DNA of 64,000 bases from Pomphorhynchus laevis (Eukaryota; Acanthocephala; Palaeacanthocephala; Echinorhynchida; Pomphorhynchidae). The DNA is taken from positions 124,001 to 188,000 of the forward strand of contig WNNJ02003012.1 in the NCBI GenBank assembly GCA_012934845.2. The letters are read 5' to 3'. This document shows, piece after piece, positions 11,125 to 21,235 of the stretch (positions are counted from its first letter, which is position 1; every line of letters begins with the position of its first letter). The notes under the pieces were generated by a model, which saw only the letters and a list, made by a program, of their open reading frames with translations, did no database searches and had not been told where the DNA came from. Position numbers and translations under genes: made by a program.

Positions 11125-11168
11125 ATCAAACCACGTGTCCTCCCGTCCGTAAGAACACGTGGTTTGAT
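11125..11168. repeat. hairpin before Merlin family-2 pseudogene
   Basis: 14-bp perfect stem (11125-11138 and 11155-11168). The loop side is diverged from the 17-bp version at 2879-2922. Confidence 0.8.
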
Positions 11169-11183
11169 GGATCCCGAATTCCA

Positions 11184-11836
11184 TTGGAAAAGGTCATCAT
11201 CCTTGCATATTGCTGGACAAAGCAGTTAACCAGCATCAAATTTTGTAAAGACGAGTTGGGCCTGAGCCAAGAAACGGCTGTAGATTTTCGAAACTATTTT
11301 CGAGAACTGTGCGCTTTTGACGTTTTGCGCAACCCTTCATTTATTGGCGGCGATGGACTCACAGTTGAAGTCAACGAGACCATGTATAGCCGTCGCAAAT
11401 ATAACCGCTGAAAGGTGTACCCAAAACAATGGATGTTCAGGGGTATTTGCCGCGAAACTAAGGAGGTATTCCTCGTTGCTGTGTATAATCGTACAGCTGA
11501 AACACTAAAAGCGTGTATTCAGGCGTTCATACAACCTGGCAGCATTATTCTGTCAGATATGTGGAAGGGTTACAGCGGGCTGGATTCAATGGACGGATAC
11601 AATTTTCAGCATTACACTGTTAATCACAGTGAGGAATTTGTATCGGAAGAGGGCTACCAAAAAAGACAGTGGATAGTACGTGGAATCAGCTAAAAAGACG
11701 GAACAAGCTGGAATGTGGAACACATAGACAAATGTTGGATTCCTATCTAGTTGAATTTCTATGGCGACACAGGAATCGCGGACAAAATTTATTTGAAAAA
11801 TTATTGGCTCTCATTCGCGATTTTGCTGTAATGTAA
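11184..11836 (+). pseudogene. Merlin family-2 transposase pseudogene
   Basis: Homologous throughout to residues about 80-300 of the intact Merlin protein at 15587-16562. It shows V-E-V-N-E-T (the first catalytic Asp is replaced by Asn), R-R-K-Y-N-R, P-G-S-I-I-L-S-D-M-W-K-G-Y with the second Asp, T-V-N-H-S, then after a frameshift T-W-N-Q-L-K and Y-L-V-E-F-L-W-R. Breaks: TGA at 11409-11411 at a Gly position and a frameshift near 11655. The N-terminal zinc ribbon is absent. Direct repeats of R2 lie on both sides (about 10703-11078 and 12407-12783). It is inactive; the enzyme would normally cut and rejoin element ends by a DDE mechanism. Confidence 0.9.
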
Positions 11837-12783
11837 TTATTTTAAAAAATAATATATTTATCATTTAGAATCATTATTTTGTTAACGAATGGGGGAGAGG
11901 CAAATAGCAAAATATGATAAATCAATTTCAATTATTTTCTAATGAAGATGCATTATGCATACCCAAACACAACTAAAGTATCATGATGTATCATATATAT
12001 TTTATGTAAATATTTTGAGCAATATACTCTGATATTGGTTATGAAATTTAAAAATTATTTTTTAAACAATACTTCTAAATATTTTTTAAAAAATGTAAAA
12101 TTGAATATCGTCAAATATTTAAGAGCATGACTGATCAAATTATGGTATGTTATATAGCAAAAAAATTAGTTTTTAATAGCAATACAAAAGTTTGAATTTG
12201 TGTTAAAAATTTTGAGATTTTTTAATTTTATATTACTTTTTTGACGAAAATTTTGAAAAACAACTTTTTCTGTGAATATCCATTATTTAAAGCTCAAACT
12301 TACCAGTCATGTCAAGATATGTAATGAGTATTTTATGTGATTTTTTTTAAACACAACGCTCTTTTATTTGCTTGGGAGAACTAAACCGAGAAAACCCAAA
12401 TATTTCTATTACGCCAAATGTGGATCAGCTATGTGAGAAGAAACGCTGTCATTTTTCTAGCTGCTAGAAATAGACAAATACATTTCACAAGAGTAAAATA
12501 TTTCTATAAATACGGCAAAATGATCGGTAATACATTATAGAACGAAGATTAGAATAAAGATAAAAATCGTAGAACTTAGAAAATATACAATTCGCAACAA
12601 ATTGTAACAGAATAAATATGGCAATTTAGAAGACACACTGTAATTAGCTCTTTCTAACTTTAATGTTTTGAAAAATACACCATCATGCAGTTACGAAGAC
12701 GACCAATTAGTTGTTTGCTAATATGCGCAGTAAAAATATTAATGTTTATACAGGAAAAATTATTCATATAAAGGAGTAAGCGA
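11837..12783. repeat. Merlin 3' flank and second R2 partial copy
   Basis: AT-rich 3' region of the Merlin element, weakly similar to the flank at 16600-16730, then from 12407 a direct repeat of 10703-11078. No gene. Confidence 0.65.
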
Positions 12784-13144
12784 AAATTTCCTGCTACAAA
12801 TTTCTGCATTTTACGTTGTTTTTATCTTGATTATTAATCTAGAAGAATTCCATATCTCCATTAGGATTTTGAAGTGTCAGAGATGCCACGTCATCGGGGT
12901 AGACCTCGCAGGTACTGATCTAGAATTCCATATCTCCATTAAGATTTTAGTGTCAGAAATGCCACGTCATCGGGGTAGACCTCGCAGGTATTGATCTTAA
13001 TTTTACTGATCAGTATATTTGATTTAAAGGCCCTTTAGGGGCAGAAAAACATAAAAAGATCTAACTAATCGTACAACATTTGTTCTTACAAGCTCGCAAA
13101 CAGCAAAAACGGCTACTTTAAAGCGCAGCAGCTTGGTTCCACCG
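12784..13144 (+). repeat. leader region of viral copy E1 with diverged 81-bp tandem repeat
   Basis: Starts at a sharp joint (gtaagcg|aaaatttcc) in repeat R2; the same joint occurs at 51325. It holds two tandem units (about 12842-12921 and 12922-12996), the second with small deletions. The last 130 or so bases, up to the capsid ATG, are shared by E1 and E5 and may be viral 5' leader. The unit's coding potential is better seen at 51370-51570. Confidence 0.55.
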
Positions 13145-15064
13145 ATGAAAAGATTAAACAAGTTCAAATTTAGCAGGTCGATAAGTCTGGAGGACTTATC
13201 TGACCATAACGACTCAAAAATATTTAGACGAGCCAGAGCGACTTATAAATATAAAATAATGGAAGACATTGGTCTTCCTAGATCTGATCTCAAAGATTAT
13301 CTGCTCTAGACAAAACAGACTGATTTTGATGGCAGCTGGCACAAAGCTAGTTGCACGCTACTTAAAGGCTGTTCGTTCCAGCGTAATTTACGTTGTCATA
13401 TAAGCAAGACTTATAAGATTAATGAGAAATCTGTCACAGCGGAGTTGATGTTTGAGCAGAATAACGCGTCAAAGAATTACCCACAAATAAATGTGAATAA
13501 ACGTAACAACAGGTTTGCCTTTAGGCAAACTAGGAATGTTAGGGCCGCAGCTGCAGAACCGATGTATCAAGCAGTAGCTGCAGATCTTTCTAATTTGACA
13601 TTCGTCTTATTCTCTGAAAATTGGAATGACGAAGATTTAATTGTATTAGCAGGAATGGCAGCTGGACTGCCTAGATTAAGAACTCACGCTAACTATGCGC
13701 ATCATTTACCATCTTTAGCTATAAATAGTCCACCGATTAATTTTGTTTGTTACGGAGCAGGTGAAAGGGTGTTACAACCCTGGAATCTGGTGAACTCTAG
13801 GGCGGTCAAGACGGTTTTAGGCAAACTGGCCACTTCTCGCAATGAGAATGACCAGTATGTACACGGATTTATTAGAGCAGTGACTTTGGCTTTCAGATGG
13901 GTTTTATCCCATAATAACACGTATGCACTCAGCTCCACATTATTTGAGATCAATACAATTCCAATCTGTGCACCTGGAGACAGTAATTGGATGTGGCGAG
14001 CCCTCAAAGCAACCACGGCATACAAAGGAACGAGCACATCAGCAAAAGACGGCGGTTTAATTAAAGTTCTGAATAAGAATGATATATTTACTACTGGAAT
14101 TATAGCGGCTAGGATCTTATCTGTAGGAATGTCGTTATTCTTTGACACGTGGAATCTCACAGGCACAATCTTACAAGATTGGCTTGGAAAGAGATTCGAA
14201 TTTCTAATTGATGGACAGGTCATTAATGACTTATTCTGCGTAAATCCGGATTTAGAAACATCCCATATTTACGCATTTACTGTATGGGCTGTAGGGGAAT
14301 TGACAGGTCTTATATTTCCATTAGATGTCTGGTATAATACCAGCTGGAATACTCGTGCTTCGGGAAATGCATATCGCAATTCTCCAACCATGGCTCAGCT
14401 CCATCCGAATAGGATACCGTACATGAGCAATCCTCAAAGTTTATCATTCCTATTATTGAAATGGCCGAGTGTGTGGGGTGTGTTATGCCCCATAATCAAC
14501 ATTAACTTGAAAGATGAAGTACTACCCAGATTTAGAGCAGGCGGAGTGACAGAGTGGCCTTCGTGGCAGGGGACGGACATATATGATCAGAAACGGTTAA
14601 CAGATGAGGTCCACATAAAAGTGGACTATATACATATGGTGATAAATGCACTACACCAAGAAACGGATAGGGTGCCTCGATGGCAAGTCTGGATCAGAAG
14701 ACCGGAAGCTAAGGATTGGTCTACTAATGATAAAGCCGACTTAAATCAGATAAGACCCATGTGGGTAGACCACTGGGGATTACGACCGGGATCTATGAAA
14801 CCGTATTGCTGGCGGGATAACGTACAAATAGCATATGGATTCAGACTGGCTCCTGGTGATGTGAACCAGCCAGTAATTTATTTTCTAGGAATGTGTCTTA
14901 CTAATAACGAACTGTTTAATGCTGGCATATATTTGCCAAAGGTATTTGTACCATCATCTCATAGAGCTACGGCCTCTTCATGTCTAGCTCGTTTGATTGC
15001 CTCCAGGGGCAAAGGACGAGTGGAGGGGTCCAAGGACGCCGACAATGGTCAGGGAAACGAGTAG
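13145..15064 (+). pseudogene. E1: endogenous totivirus-like capsid (Gag), lineage I, internal deletion, one stop
   Basis: One frame of 640 codons from ATG to TAG is broken only by TAG at 13307-13309 (codon 55, a Trp position in paralogues E3, E6 and E7). From 13445 it is open for 539 codons. Compared with E2 and E6, about 300 residues are missing after M-F-E-Q, with a short in-frame filler that matches 6980-7045. Landmarks: A-A-G-L-P-R, A-P-G-D-S-N-W-M-W-R-A-L, A-V-G-E-L-T-G-L. Helical capsid-like character, these landmarks and the -1 frameshift site at the 3' end fit a totivirus-like coat protein (dsRNA virus shell). No search was possible, so the family is inferred. The same gene recurs in pieces E2-E7. 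Confidence 0.65.
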
Positions 15065-15139
15065 AGGGGTTACTTGAGTATAGCCCTTCTATAAGTTTCC
15101 CGGTCCTACATTTTCCCAGCTTTTTAAAGACGTTGCTGT
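14965..15139 (+). pseudogene. overlapping -1 frame at capsid 3' end (probable start of Pol frame)
   Basis: In the -1 frame relative to the capsid, no stop occurs from 14965 until TGA at 15137-15139, crossing the capsid stop at 15062. The overlap begins just after a TAG at 14962-14964. Gag-Pol overlap in the -1 frame is the usual totivirus arrangement. The E4 copy keeps the frame open over the same stretch. Downstream the coding potential passes into another frame (15084-15446), consistent with a later indel. Confidence 0.5.
15052..15058 (+). promoter_or_regulatory. -1 ribosomal frameshift slippery heptamer GGGAAAC
   Basis: Phase is correct for the capsid frame (G GGA AAC), two codons before its TAG. 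It fits the X XXY YYZ rule, and the same heptamer is used by some RNA viruses for -1 shifting. An AGGG/CCCT stem can form just after it (from about 15064). E4 keeps the heptamer at 51199-51205. Confidence 0.6.
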
Positions 15140-15446
15140 GATTTTTAATTTTTTAACAACCGGTGCTGGGACCGGTGATGTGTTTTTAAAAGGACCTAAG
15201 GCGACAGTGCCACATTTGCTTTCTATTTATAAGTTCGAAATAATTAAAACCTATAATAGAAGCGGTGTGGCCAGGGAAACTAATAGAGATGGGCAAAGTG
15301 GCCCCTGGTTTCATGAATGGATGACCCGACCTCATCATTCTGAAATTAAAGATTACATTTCAAAATATCTCGAAAAATACCAAAACAACCCTATTATTTT
15401 TATCGTGCCATTCTATTCGCTACGTCTACTATGGCTTATATTTTAA
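15084..15446 (+). pseudogene. X4: probable N-terminal piece of viral Pol ORF
   Basis: An open frame of about 120 codons after a TAG at 15081, with no good ATG near its start. It follows the capsid gene directly and is contiguous in coding character with the -1 frame open until 15139. Its sequence (for example F-L-K-G-P-K-A-T-V and G-P-W-F-H-E-W-M) contains no polymerase motif, so the RdRp assignment is by position only. No further Pol sequence is seen; repeat-like AT-rich DNA and then the Merlin gene follow. Confidence 0.4.
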
Positions 15447-15586
15447 ATATGTAGTTATTTGTATATTGATTTAAAAAGTTATTCCAAATTAATTGCAAAT
15501 AGTTTTTATTTTTTCAATTTTGATCGATCAATCGATTGTTTTTGTAAAAATTTGATGCTATTATTGGAATAACTGTATAATTTTAG

Positions 15587-16562
15587 ATGTCTAATAATAT
15601 TAATTTAGAGTGGATATTGCGAAACATTTCTACAGAATTAGATGCTGTCAAGTTTTTACAGAATTATCGATTAATTCCAAGTGGTATGAAATGGTTATAT
15701 TTGGTTCGAAATAATTATATATTTATCTTCTTTTGTAGAAATAAGATGCTGTCGTAAGCATTTAATGACATTAAGTGTCAGATGTAATAAAGTATATTGG
15801 AGATGCCAAAAATCGAAATGCTCCGTTTCAACTACAGTTCGAAGTGGGACTTGGTTTGAAGGAGCACGATTACCGCTTCGTAAAACAATTATGTTTATGT
15901 ACTGTTGGTCTAAACAATTAACCAGCATTAAATTTTGCGAAGAAGAATTGGCGATTGATCACAGCACGACCGTTGACTACAATAGTTACATGCGCGAGGC
16001 TTGTGCTGATGAAATATTAAAAAATCCATGTAAGATAGGGGGCGAAAATATAATAGTTGAGATCGATGAAACAGTTTTCGCCCGTCGGAAATATAATAGG
16101 GGGCGCATGCTTCCACAACAATGGGTTTTCGGTGGCGTGTGTAAAGAAAAATCTGAAGTGTTCCTTTTTGCTGTTGATCATAGAAATGCTAAAACTCATA
16201 ACGAGTGCATAAAACAGTGCATACTACCTGGATCGATCATTCATTCAGATCTATGGAAAGGATATTGTGGTGTGCAAACCCTAGAAGGATACAGATTTGA
16301 ACACCGAACTGTAAATCATTCAGTTGACTTTGTTAGCTCAGAAGGAATTCATACTCAACAAATTGAGTCAACATGGAACCAGCTTAAATCAGGCAATAGA
16401 AAGCGATGGGGTACACATCGCTCAATGATTGACTCATATTTAGTCGAATTCATTTGGCACAGACGTCATCGAAATGACAATAAATTAGAGTCCATATTCG
16501 AGTGTCTAAGGAATCTTAACTCTTTTTTGAATGATTCAAATATTTTAATATTTTCAACTTAA
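15587..16562 (+). CDS. Merlin (IS1016-like) DDE transposase, two exons, apparently intact
   Basis: Exon 1 is 15587-15683 and exon 2 is 15739-16562; joining across the GT-AG intron gives 306 codons before TAA. The N-terminus has a zinc ribbon (Cys36/37, Cys48, Cys55, Cys60 with W-R-C-Q-K) and V-R-S-G-T-W-F. The catalytic domain has E-I-D-E-T (Asp142), R-R-K-Y-N-R-G-R, W-V-F-G-G-V, P-G-S-I-I-H-S-D-L-W-K-G-Y (Asp203), T-V-N-H-S and H-T-Q-Q-I-E-S-T-W (Glu242). Length and motif order fit Merlin transposases, which move DNA by cut and paste. Without the intron the zinc ribbon would be cut off from exon 1. Family-2 pseudogenes nearby are diverged relatives. I did not find convincing terminal inverted repeats, so mobility is uncertain. 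Confidence 0.9.
15684..15738 (+). other. 55-nt spliceosomal intron in Merlin gene
   Basis: Begins gtatga and ends cttcttttgtag with a pyrimidine-rich tract. Removal joins codon 32 to the zinc-ribbon exon in frame. The frame before it lacks the zinc ribbon and the frame after it lacks a good upstream ATG, which supports a real intron. Confidence 0.7.
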
Positions 16563-16801
16563 GTCAATATAACTGTAATTTTTACGATAACGCAATAAAA
16601 ATTATATGTTATAATTGCAAAATTTTAAGATATTTCAAATTCAAATTACTTTTTGAACAAAAAAAATTGTATGTTTTTTCGTGAGAGCATAGAAAAATCT
16701 CAAATCATTGTATATTGATAAGATATATGAAAAATACTTAAATATAATTTTTTAAGTTTCTAACTTTGAAATTTGAAATTAAAATTAAATTTTAAATTAT
16801 T

Positions 16802-17314
16802 ATGAAAAAATTTTTATATTTTTTTAGCCACAAACGCATTTCTCTCAAAAAATTTATACGCCATTCGAAAGAGCACATGAAGATGTACAATAAACAGACT
16901 TTTTGCGTAATTTGGACAAAGTGCCTCAAACTGAAAAGATCCGAAAATAGCTTTACCAAGCAAGATACTGCAGAGTTCATCACTCGGATCGAGGCTGCTT
17001 TGAATAACCCGCGAGCTAAACCACGAGATACTCACGAGCTGGCCGCCAATCTCGGGATGTTGAAAGCAATGACGGAGGAAGATCATAATTATAACGTGGC
17101 AAAGGAATGGTATCAGCTCTTCTTCCGTCGAGTGGTAACGATCTTTATGGCAGTAACCCATGGATGGCTGGAGGTGGCACCTCAGTTAACTCGTGTGACT
17201 GCGGTGGTTGCCGACTTCGCCAGGAGAATCGGTCTGGACTTAAACCGGCCGCAACAGCTTCCTTACACGCAACATCTATATTCACGGGACAATAATATGG
17301 CGATAAGAACATAA
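16802..17314 (+). CDS. unrecognised ORF X5, possibly captured viral gene
   Basis: 170 codons from ATG. From about 16895 the base composition is clearly richer in G+C than the surrounding AT-rich DNA. The protein is alpha-helical in character (E-F-I-T-R-I-E-A-A-L, H-E-L-A-A-N-L-G-M-L-K-A-M, V-T-A-V-V-A-D-F-A-R-R-I-G-L). After the first stop the frame continues with a basic tail (S-G-K-P-Q-R-S-K-N-K-R-K) to a second stop, so the original protein probably ended there. The first 25-30 codons look like AT-rich flank; a tttttttag acceptor-like site at about 16826 could begin an exon. No family recognised; a viral nucleocapsid-type protein is one guess. Confidence 0.45.
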   Translation: MKKFLYFFSHKRISLKKFIRHSKEHMKMYNKQTFCVIWTKCLKLKRSENSFTKQDTAEFITRIEAALNNPRAKPRDTHELAANLGMLKAMTEEDHNYNVAKEWYQLFFRRVVTIFMAVTHGWLEVAPQLTRVTAVVADFARRIGLDLNRPQQLPYTQHLYSRDNNMAIRT

Positions 17315-17441
17315 AGCGGTAAGCCACAAAGGTCTAAAAATAAAAGGAAATAAGGAGATATCGTCTTTGTGTTGTAAATAAAAAGAATAAAAATGTTTCT
17401 TTTTTTCAACCATTTAAGTTAGCAAGGTTTGTTTTTATGTT

Positions 17442-17789
17442 TTGGGTCTACTAGTTAAAGAGGAAGGGGTAAGAAAATATCTGGGAAAACGGCGCTCAAG
17501 TGAGACTGGGGCCGTAAGATTAACTTGCACTTTGAATAGGCGTACGCTCTTAGAGAAAGTCCTTACCCCAAATGTCAATCATCAAATTAGTAGATATGTG
17601 ACTCGAGATCAATTGCTTGAGTACACTTTTTTGCATTTTTACTATGGAATATGCATCATGATTCAGGAACGTAAAGTTAATATGCACACACAAAATGCAT
17701 ATCTTTATACAAAAAATTCTCATAAATTAAAATTAAAAACATTTGAAATAAGGGAAGAAGTAGGATGTCGAAATCTATTTTTGAAATAA
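17442..17789 (+). CDS. unrecognised ORF X6, 115 codons
   Basis: Open frame beginning at a TTG codon (the frame may start elsewhere), basic N-terminus (R-K-Y-L-G-K-R-R), ending in E-E-V-G-C-R-N. Its last 40 codons and the following aataaa-containing sequence recur in broken form at 7083-7250 and 29266-29433. It lies 128 bp after X5 and may be part of the same source gene. No family recognised. Confidence 0.4.
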   Translation: MGLLVKEEGVRKYLGKRRSSETGAVRLTCTLNRRTLLEKVLTPNVNHQISRYVTRDQLLEYTFLHFYYGICIMIQERKVNMHTQNAYLYTKNSHKLKLKTFEIREEVGCRNLFLK

Positions 17790-19740
17790 ATTCGTGTGCT
17801 GCCGTGATTTAATAAATGAAAATTCTTGTAGTCTGATTTGTTTAATTTTATAATAAGTTTCTGGATTTTTACTAACAAATATTTTTTTAGAGTTTTCGGT
17901 ATTGCTTTGTCAATTGTTTTGACAAAATATACGATACCTCACAAAATTACAATAAATTCGATTTGTTGGAATCATATCACAATATGACACAAAAGATTTT
18001 TAATAAAACTTTTGTTAAGATTCAATCAAACGGAAACGAGTAATTAAGTATTTTGCCTGACATTGTATATCTGATCGAGTAGTTTACTCTCATTTTTCTT
18101 GACAGAATATCTATAAATGATGCTTAAATAAAAAAACATATCATGTTCATTTTTACATATAATTTTACATATGATTTTATAATGATTTAAATAGAGAAAT
18201 AGAATCAGAAATGAAAAATAATCGGGTGATCTTATGCCGTCTTGCATTGTTGAAACATGACATTCTTTATGTATAGAGAAAAGCAGATAGGTGTAATAGA
18301 AAGTCCTTGTTGAATCAAACCTCGAATTTATTTATTAGTCGTCTGAGGTCCAAGACAGCGGTAATATTTATTTTGTCGTTAATGTTACTTGATATCGCTG
18401 AAGTCTATTACACTGAAAAGAATTCACTGCATTACGTTGACTTCGAATGTGCAAGCTACATCATGCAATTCGCATTTAGTGAATTCTCTCTGCTTTTATC
18501 AATATATAATATGTTTATCATGTGTTTACATTGTATGTAGTGGAACTGAGGAGGTTCCTTAAAGTCGAAAGGGAACGCTGTTTTGCAGTGAGGAAACATA
18601 AAATACTACATATATCGAAAGAAGCAGATAAGTATAATAGACATTTTTAGTTTAATAAAACCTATTATTTATTGGTCTCCTAAAGATCAACGAAAGCCCC
18701 CAGTAAAGAACTCTAGTCCAATTTATTATCGAGACATACTGGTACGGTTCTTATTTGAACTTGATGTTTACTCCCTATAGGTATTGTCTCGGTGAATACA
18801 TTATTTTTCTCAGCTATAGATAACAAGACATAAGCATTGTGAAGGTACAACTGAAATATGTTTTCTTCTAACAATGTTGTTTAAGTCTTAGTGATAATGG
18901 ATAATAAATTCATATCACACTAGACTTCTTGTGTTCTCAGACAATTGTCAAGAATTATTCTTCTTTTTTCAGAGAAAATATCCCTTGTTGGGATCAAGTT
19001 ATATCTAGCTTACCTAACCTTGGGTTAAATTCCATGCATACCTTTTAGTGATAAAATGATTTATGATTACCTAAAAAGTAAAACTTGCATTTCTCTAACA
19101 GAAATCTAGTCTGTTATCAATCTATTACCAGACCAACTCCTGGATATTTCAAATTTTGATAAACAGTTATAATTATAACTCTATCAACTGTCTTCTATCA
19201 TTCTTGCACGGAGCACAGCTTACTTCCCACACGTAGTAACGTGTCCTTTTCGAAGGGTATAAATACATCAAAATTATGCTCCTAAACCTTGTGCAAGCAT
19301 CGTCAGAAAAGCAGAACGGAAGACAGCCACATATCCGAACAATGAATCCTCGCAAAAACGGAACGATCAAATTCTTTGATCTGTCTTTTCATATAGCACG
19401 CCAAGGTTTAGGATTTTTAAATAACAAATATTTTTAAGAGTTTTCGATATTGCTTTGTCAATTGCTTTAACAAAAGATACGAAACTAGTAATTGATTATT
19501 TTGCCTGATATTATCTATCTAATGGAATATTTTACTCTCACCTTTCTCGACGGAATCTCAAACTGTTGCTTAAATTATAAAAAATATCATTTTAATTTTA
19601 CATATGATTTTCAAGTGATTTTTAGAGAAACAGAATCAGAAATGAAAAAGAATCAGGTGCTCTTATGTTGTCTTTCAGTTTTGAAACATGGCATTCTTTA
19701 TGTATAGAGAAAAGTAGATAAGTGTAATAGAAAGTCCTTG
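17790..19740. repeat. repeat block F, fullest copy
   Basis: Includes the foldback repeat (18307-18540), where the outer arms agaattcact/agtgaattct pair perfectly, and the TATA-like motif near 19258. It has no deletion at 19340-19560, unlike the 8 kb copy. No gene. Confidence 0.7.
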
Positions 19741-21235
19741 TTGAATCAAATCTCGAATTTATTTATTTATCGTCTGAGGATAAAAAACAGCGGTATTATT
19801 TCCTTTGTCGTTTATGATACTTGATATCGCTGAAGTCAATTACACTAAAAAGAATTCACTGCATTACATAGACTTCGAATGTGCAAGCTACGTCATGTAA
19901 TTCGCATATAGTAAATTCTCTCTGCTTTTATCAGTTTACTTGTTAGTTAGCAATATCATTCACCACCGACTTCACCTGCTTTAATTAAGTTAATCACTCT
20001 GCTCGAATTAATTATTAGACAAGTAGTCTCTTTTTAACAAAAGTTGTATATACTAGGCGTATATAGTACCACAAGTATTCCTATCAAAAGTTCATCAGAT
20101 ACTCTCTTTGTCGTAACGTTTAAGATTTAAAGCAAAATAGACCTTCGGCAAAGGGGAGAAACGTCGATTGTTATCGATAATAGCAGTTAATGTCGACACT
20201 ATCTTTATACAAAATAGAACTATTTCGAACATGGAAATAATCATCCCCTAATCATGTACAGTAAAGATACGAGTGTTGTCAAAGGCAACAAAGATGAGAT
20301 GCACAAAGCGAAACATACTTTACTTCTAAGCGAGCACCAATAACACAATGGTGAATTGTCGCGTTTTTGCTATGCCATAAACTGAATGTCTTGTGACTAC
20401 TGACAAGGTTACTCCGTACAGCCCTACGCACTACTGCCCACTCAGCTGTGGCTCTGCACGCCTTAAGTACAGGACACAACATTGATTTAGGTCCGACATT
20501 GAAGTCATCGATTCTGTCTAAATTCGGACCTACCTATCATTCATCTTCGTTTCTCTTTTTATATCCTTAACATTGATGATTATTCCAAACTGGAATCGAA
20601 AATTTAATATATGTTCTACCTCTTGCGGGGCGTCTTGTTAATCGATACTAGCAATTAATTAATCTATAGTTTACGACAATTAAATTTTTATCTTTGGAAT
20701 AATGCTACATTATACTGGAAAGAAACAGATAAGTATGAAGAATGCTTAGATAATTTTAAGGAGGAATTGGAAGAACTAATTATAGGAGTCGAACATTTTA
20801 AATATAAAGTTGAAATCAATTCATCATCAATTCCCAATACAAGAGGTAAGATTGATCTGAATGGAGGTTACTGCTAATAAACAAGTTGCATTATTATTCT
20901 TTTGCTTTTGCGGCGACCATACTGACAAATTGGCCAGAGCCTGTAAAAAAGAAAAATATTTTTTTACTAAAAAACTGAGGTAAATAATCAAATAAATTCA
21001 TATTTCATTGCTAAGCGAACAAGCAATTTAGAAATTCAGACTATAATCAGGTTAAACTATTATGCTAAAGTTGCCAAACGCCACAAAGGTTATTTGCACA
21101 AAGCGATAAATGCTCTACTTCCAAGCCGAAATCATAAAGACTTAAATGAATTGTCGCGCTTTAGCTAAGCGACAAACGTAATGTTCTGCGCCTATTGACG
21201 AGGTTGCTACGTGCTACATCAACGTAATAGATTAA
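19741..21235. repeat. mixed repeats with tandem diverged unit
   Basis: A second foldback-repeat copy (about 19800-20040) is followed by a segment (about 20270-20420) containing cacaaagcg and gaattgtcgcg, which recurs in diverged form about 800 bases later (about 21062-21200). The first is also at 31650-31790, 42310-42450, 47610-47750, 48500-48640 and 61800-61940. Confidence 0.6.
20713..20877 (+). pseudogene. possible exon remnant, acidic helix
   Basis: 54 open codons to TAA with an acidic amphipathic stretch (Y-E-E-C-L-D-N-F-K-E-E-L-E-E-L), then a consensus splice donor (aag ag|gtaag type) near 20844-20850. It does not recur in this window, unlike nearly everything around it. Could be an exon of a host or transposon gene. 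Confidence 0.3.
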
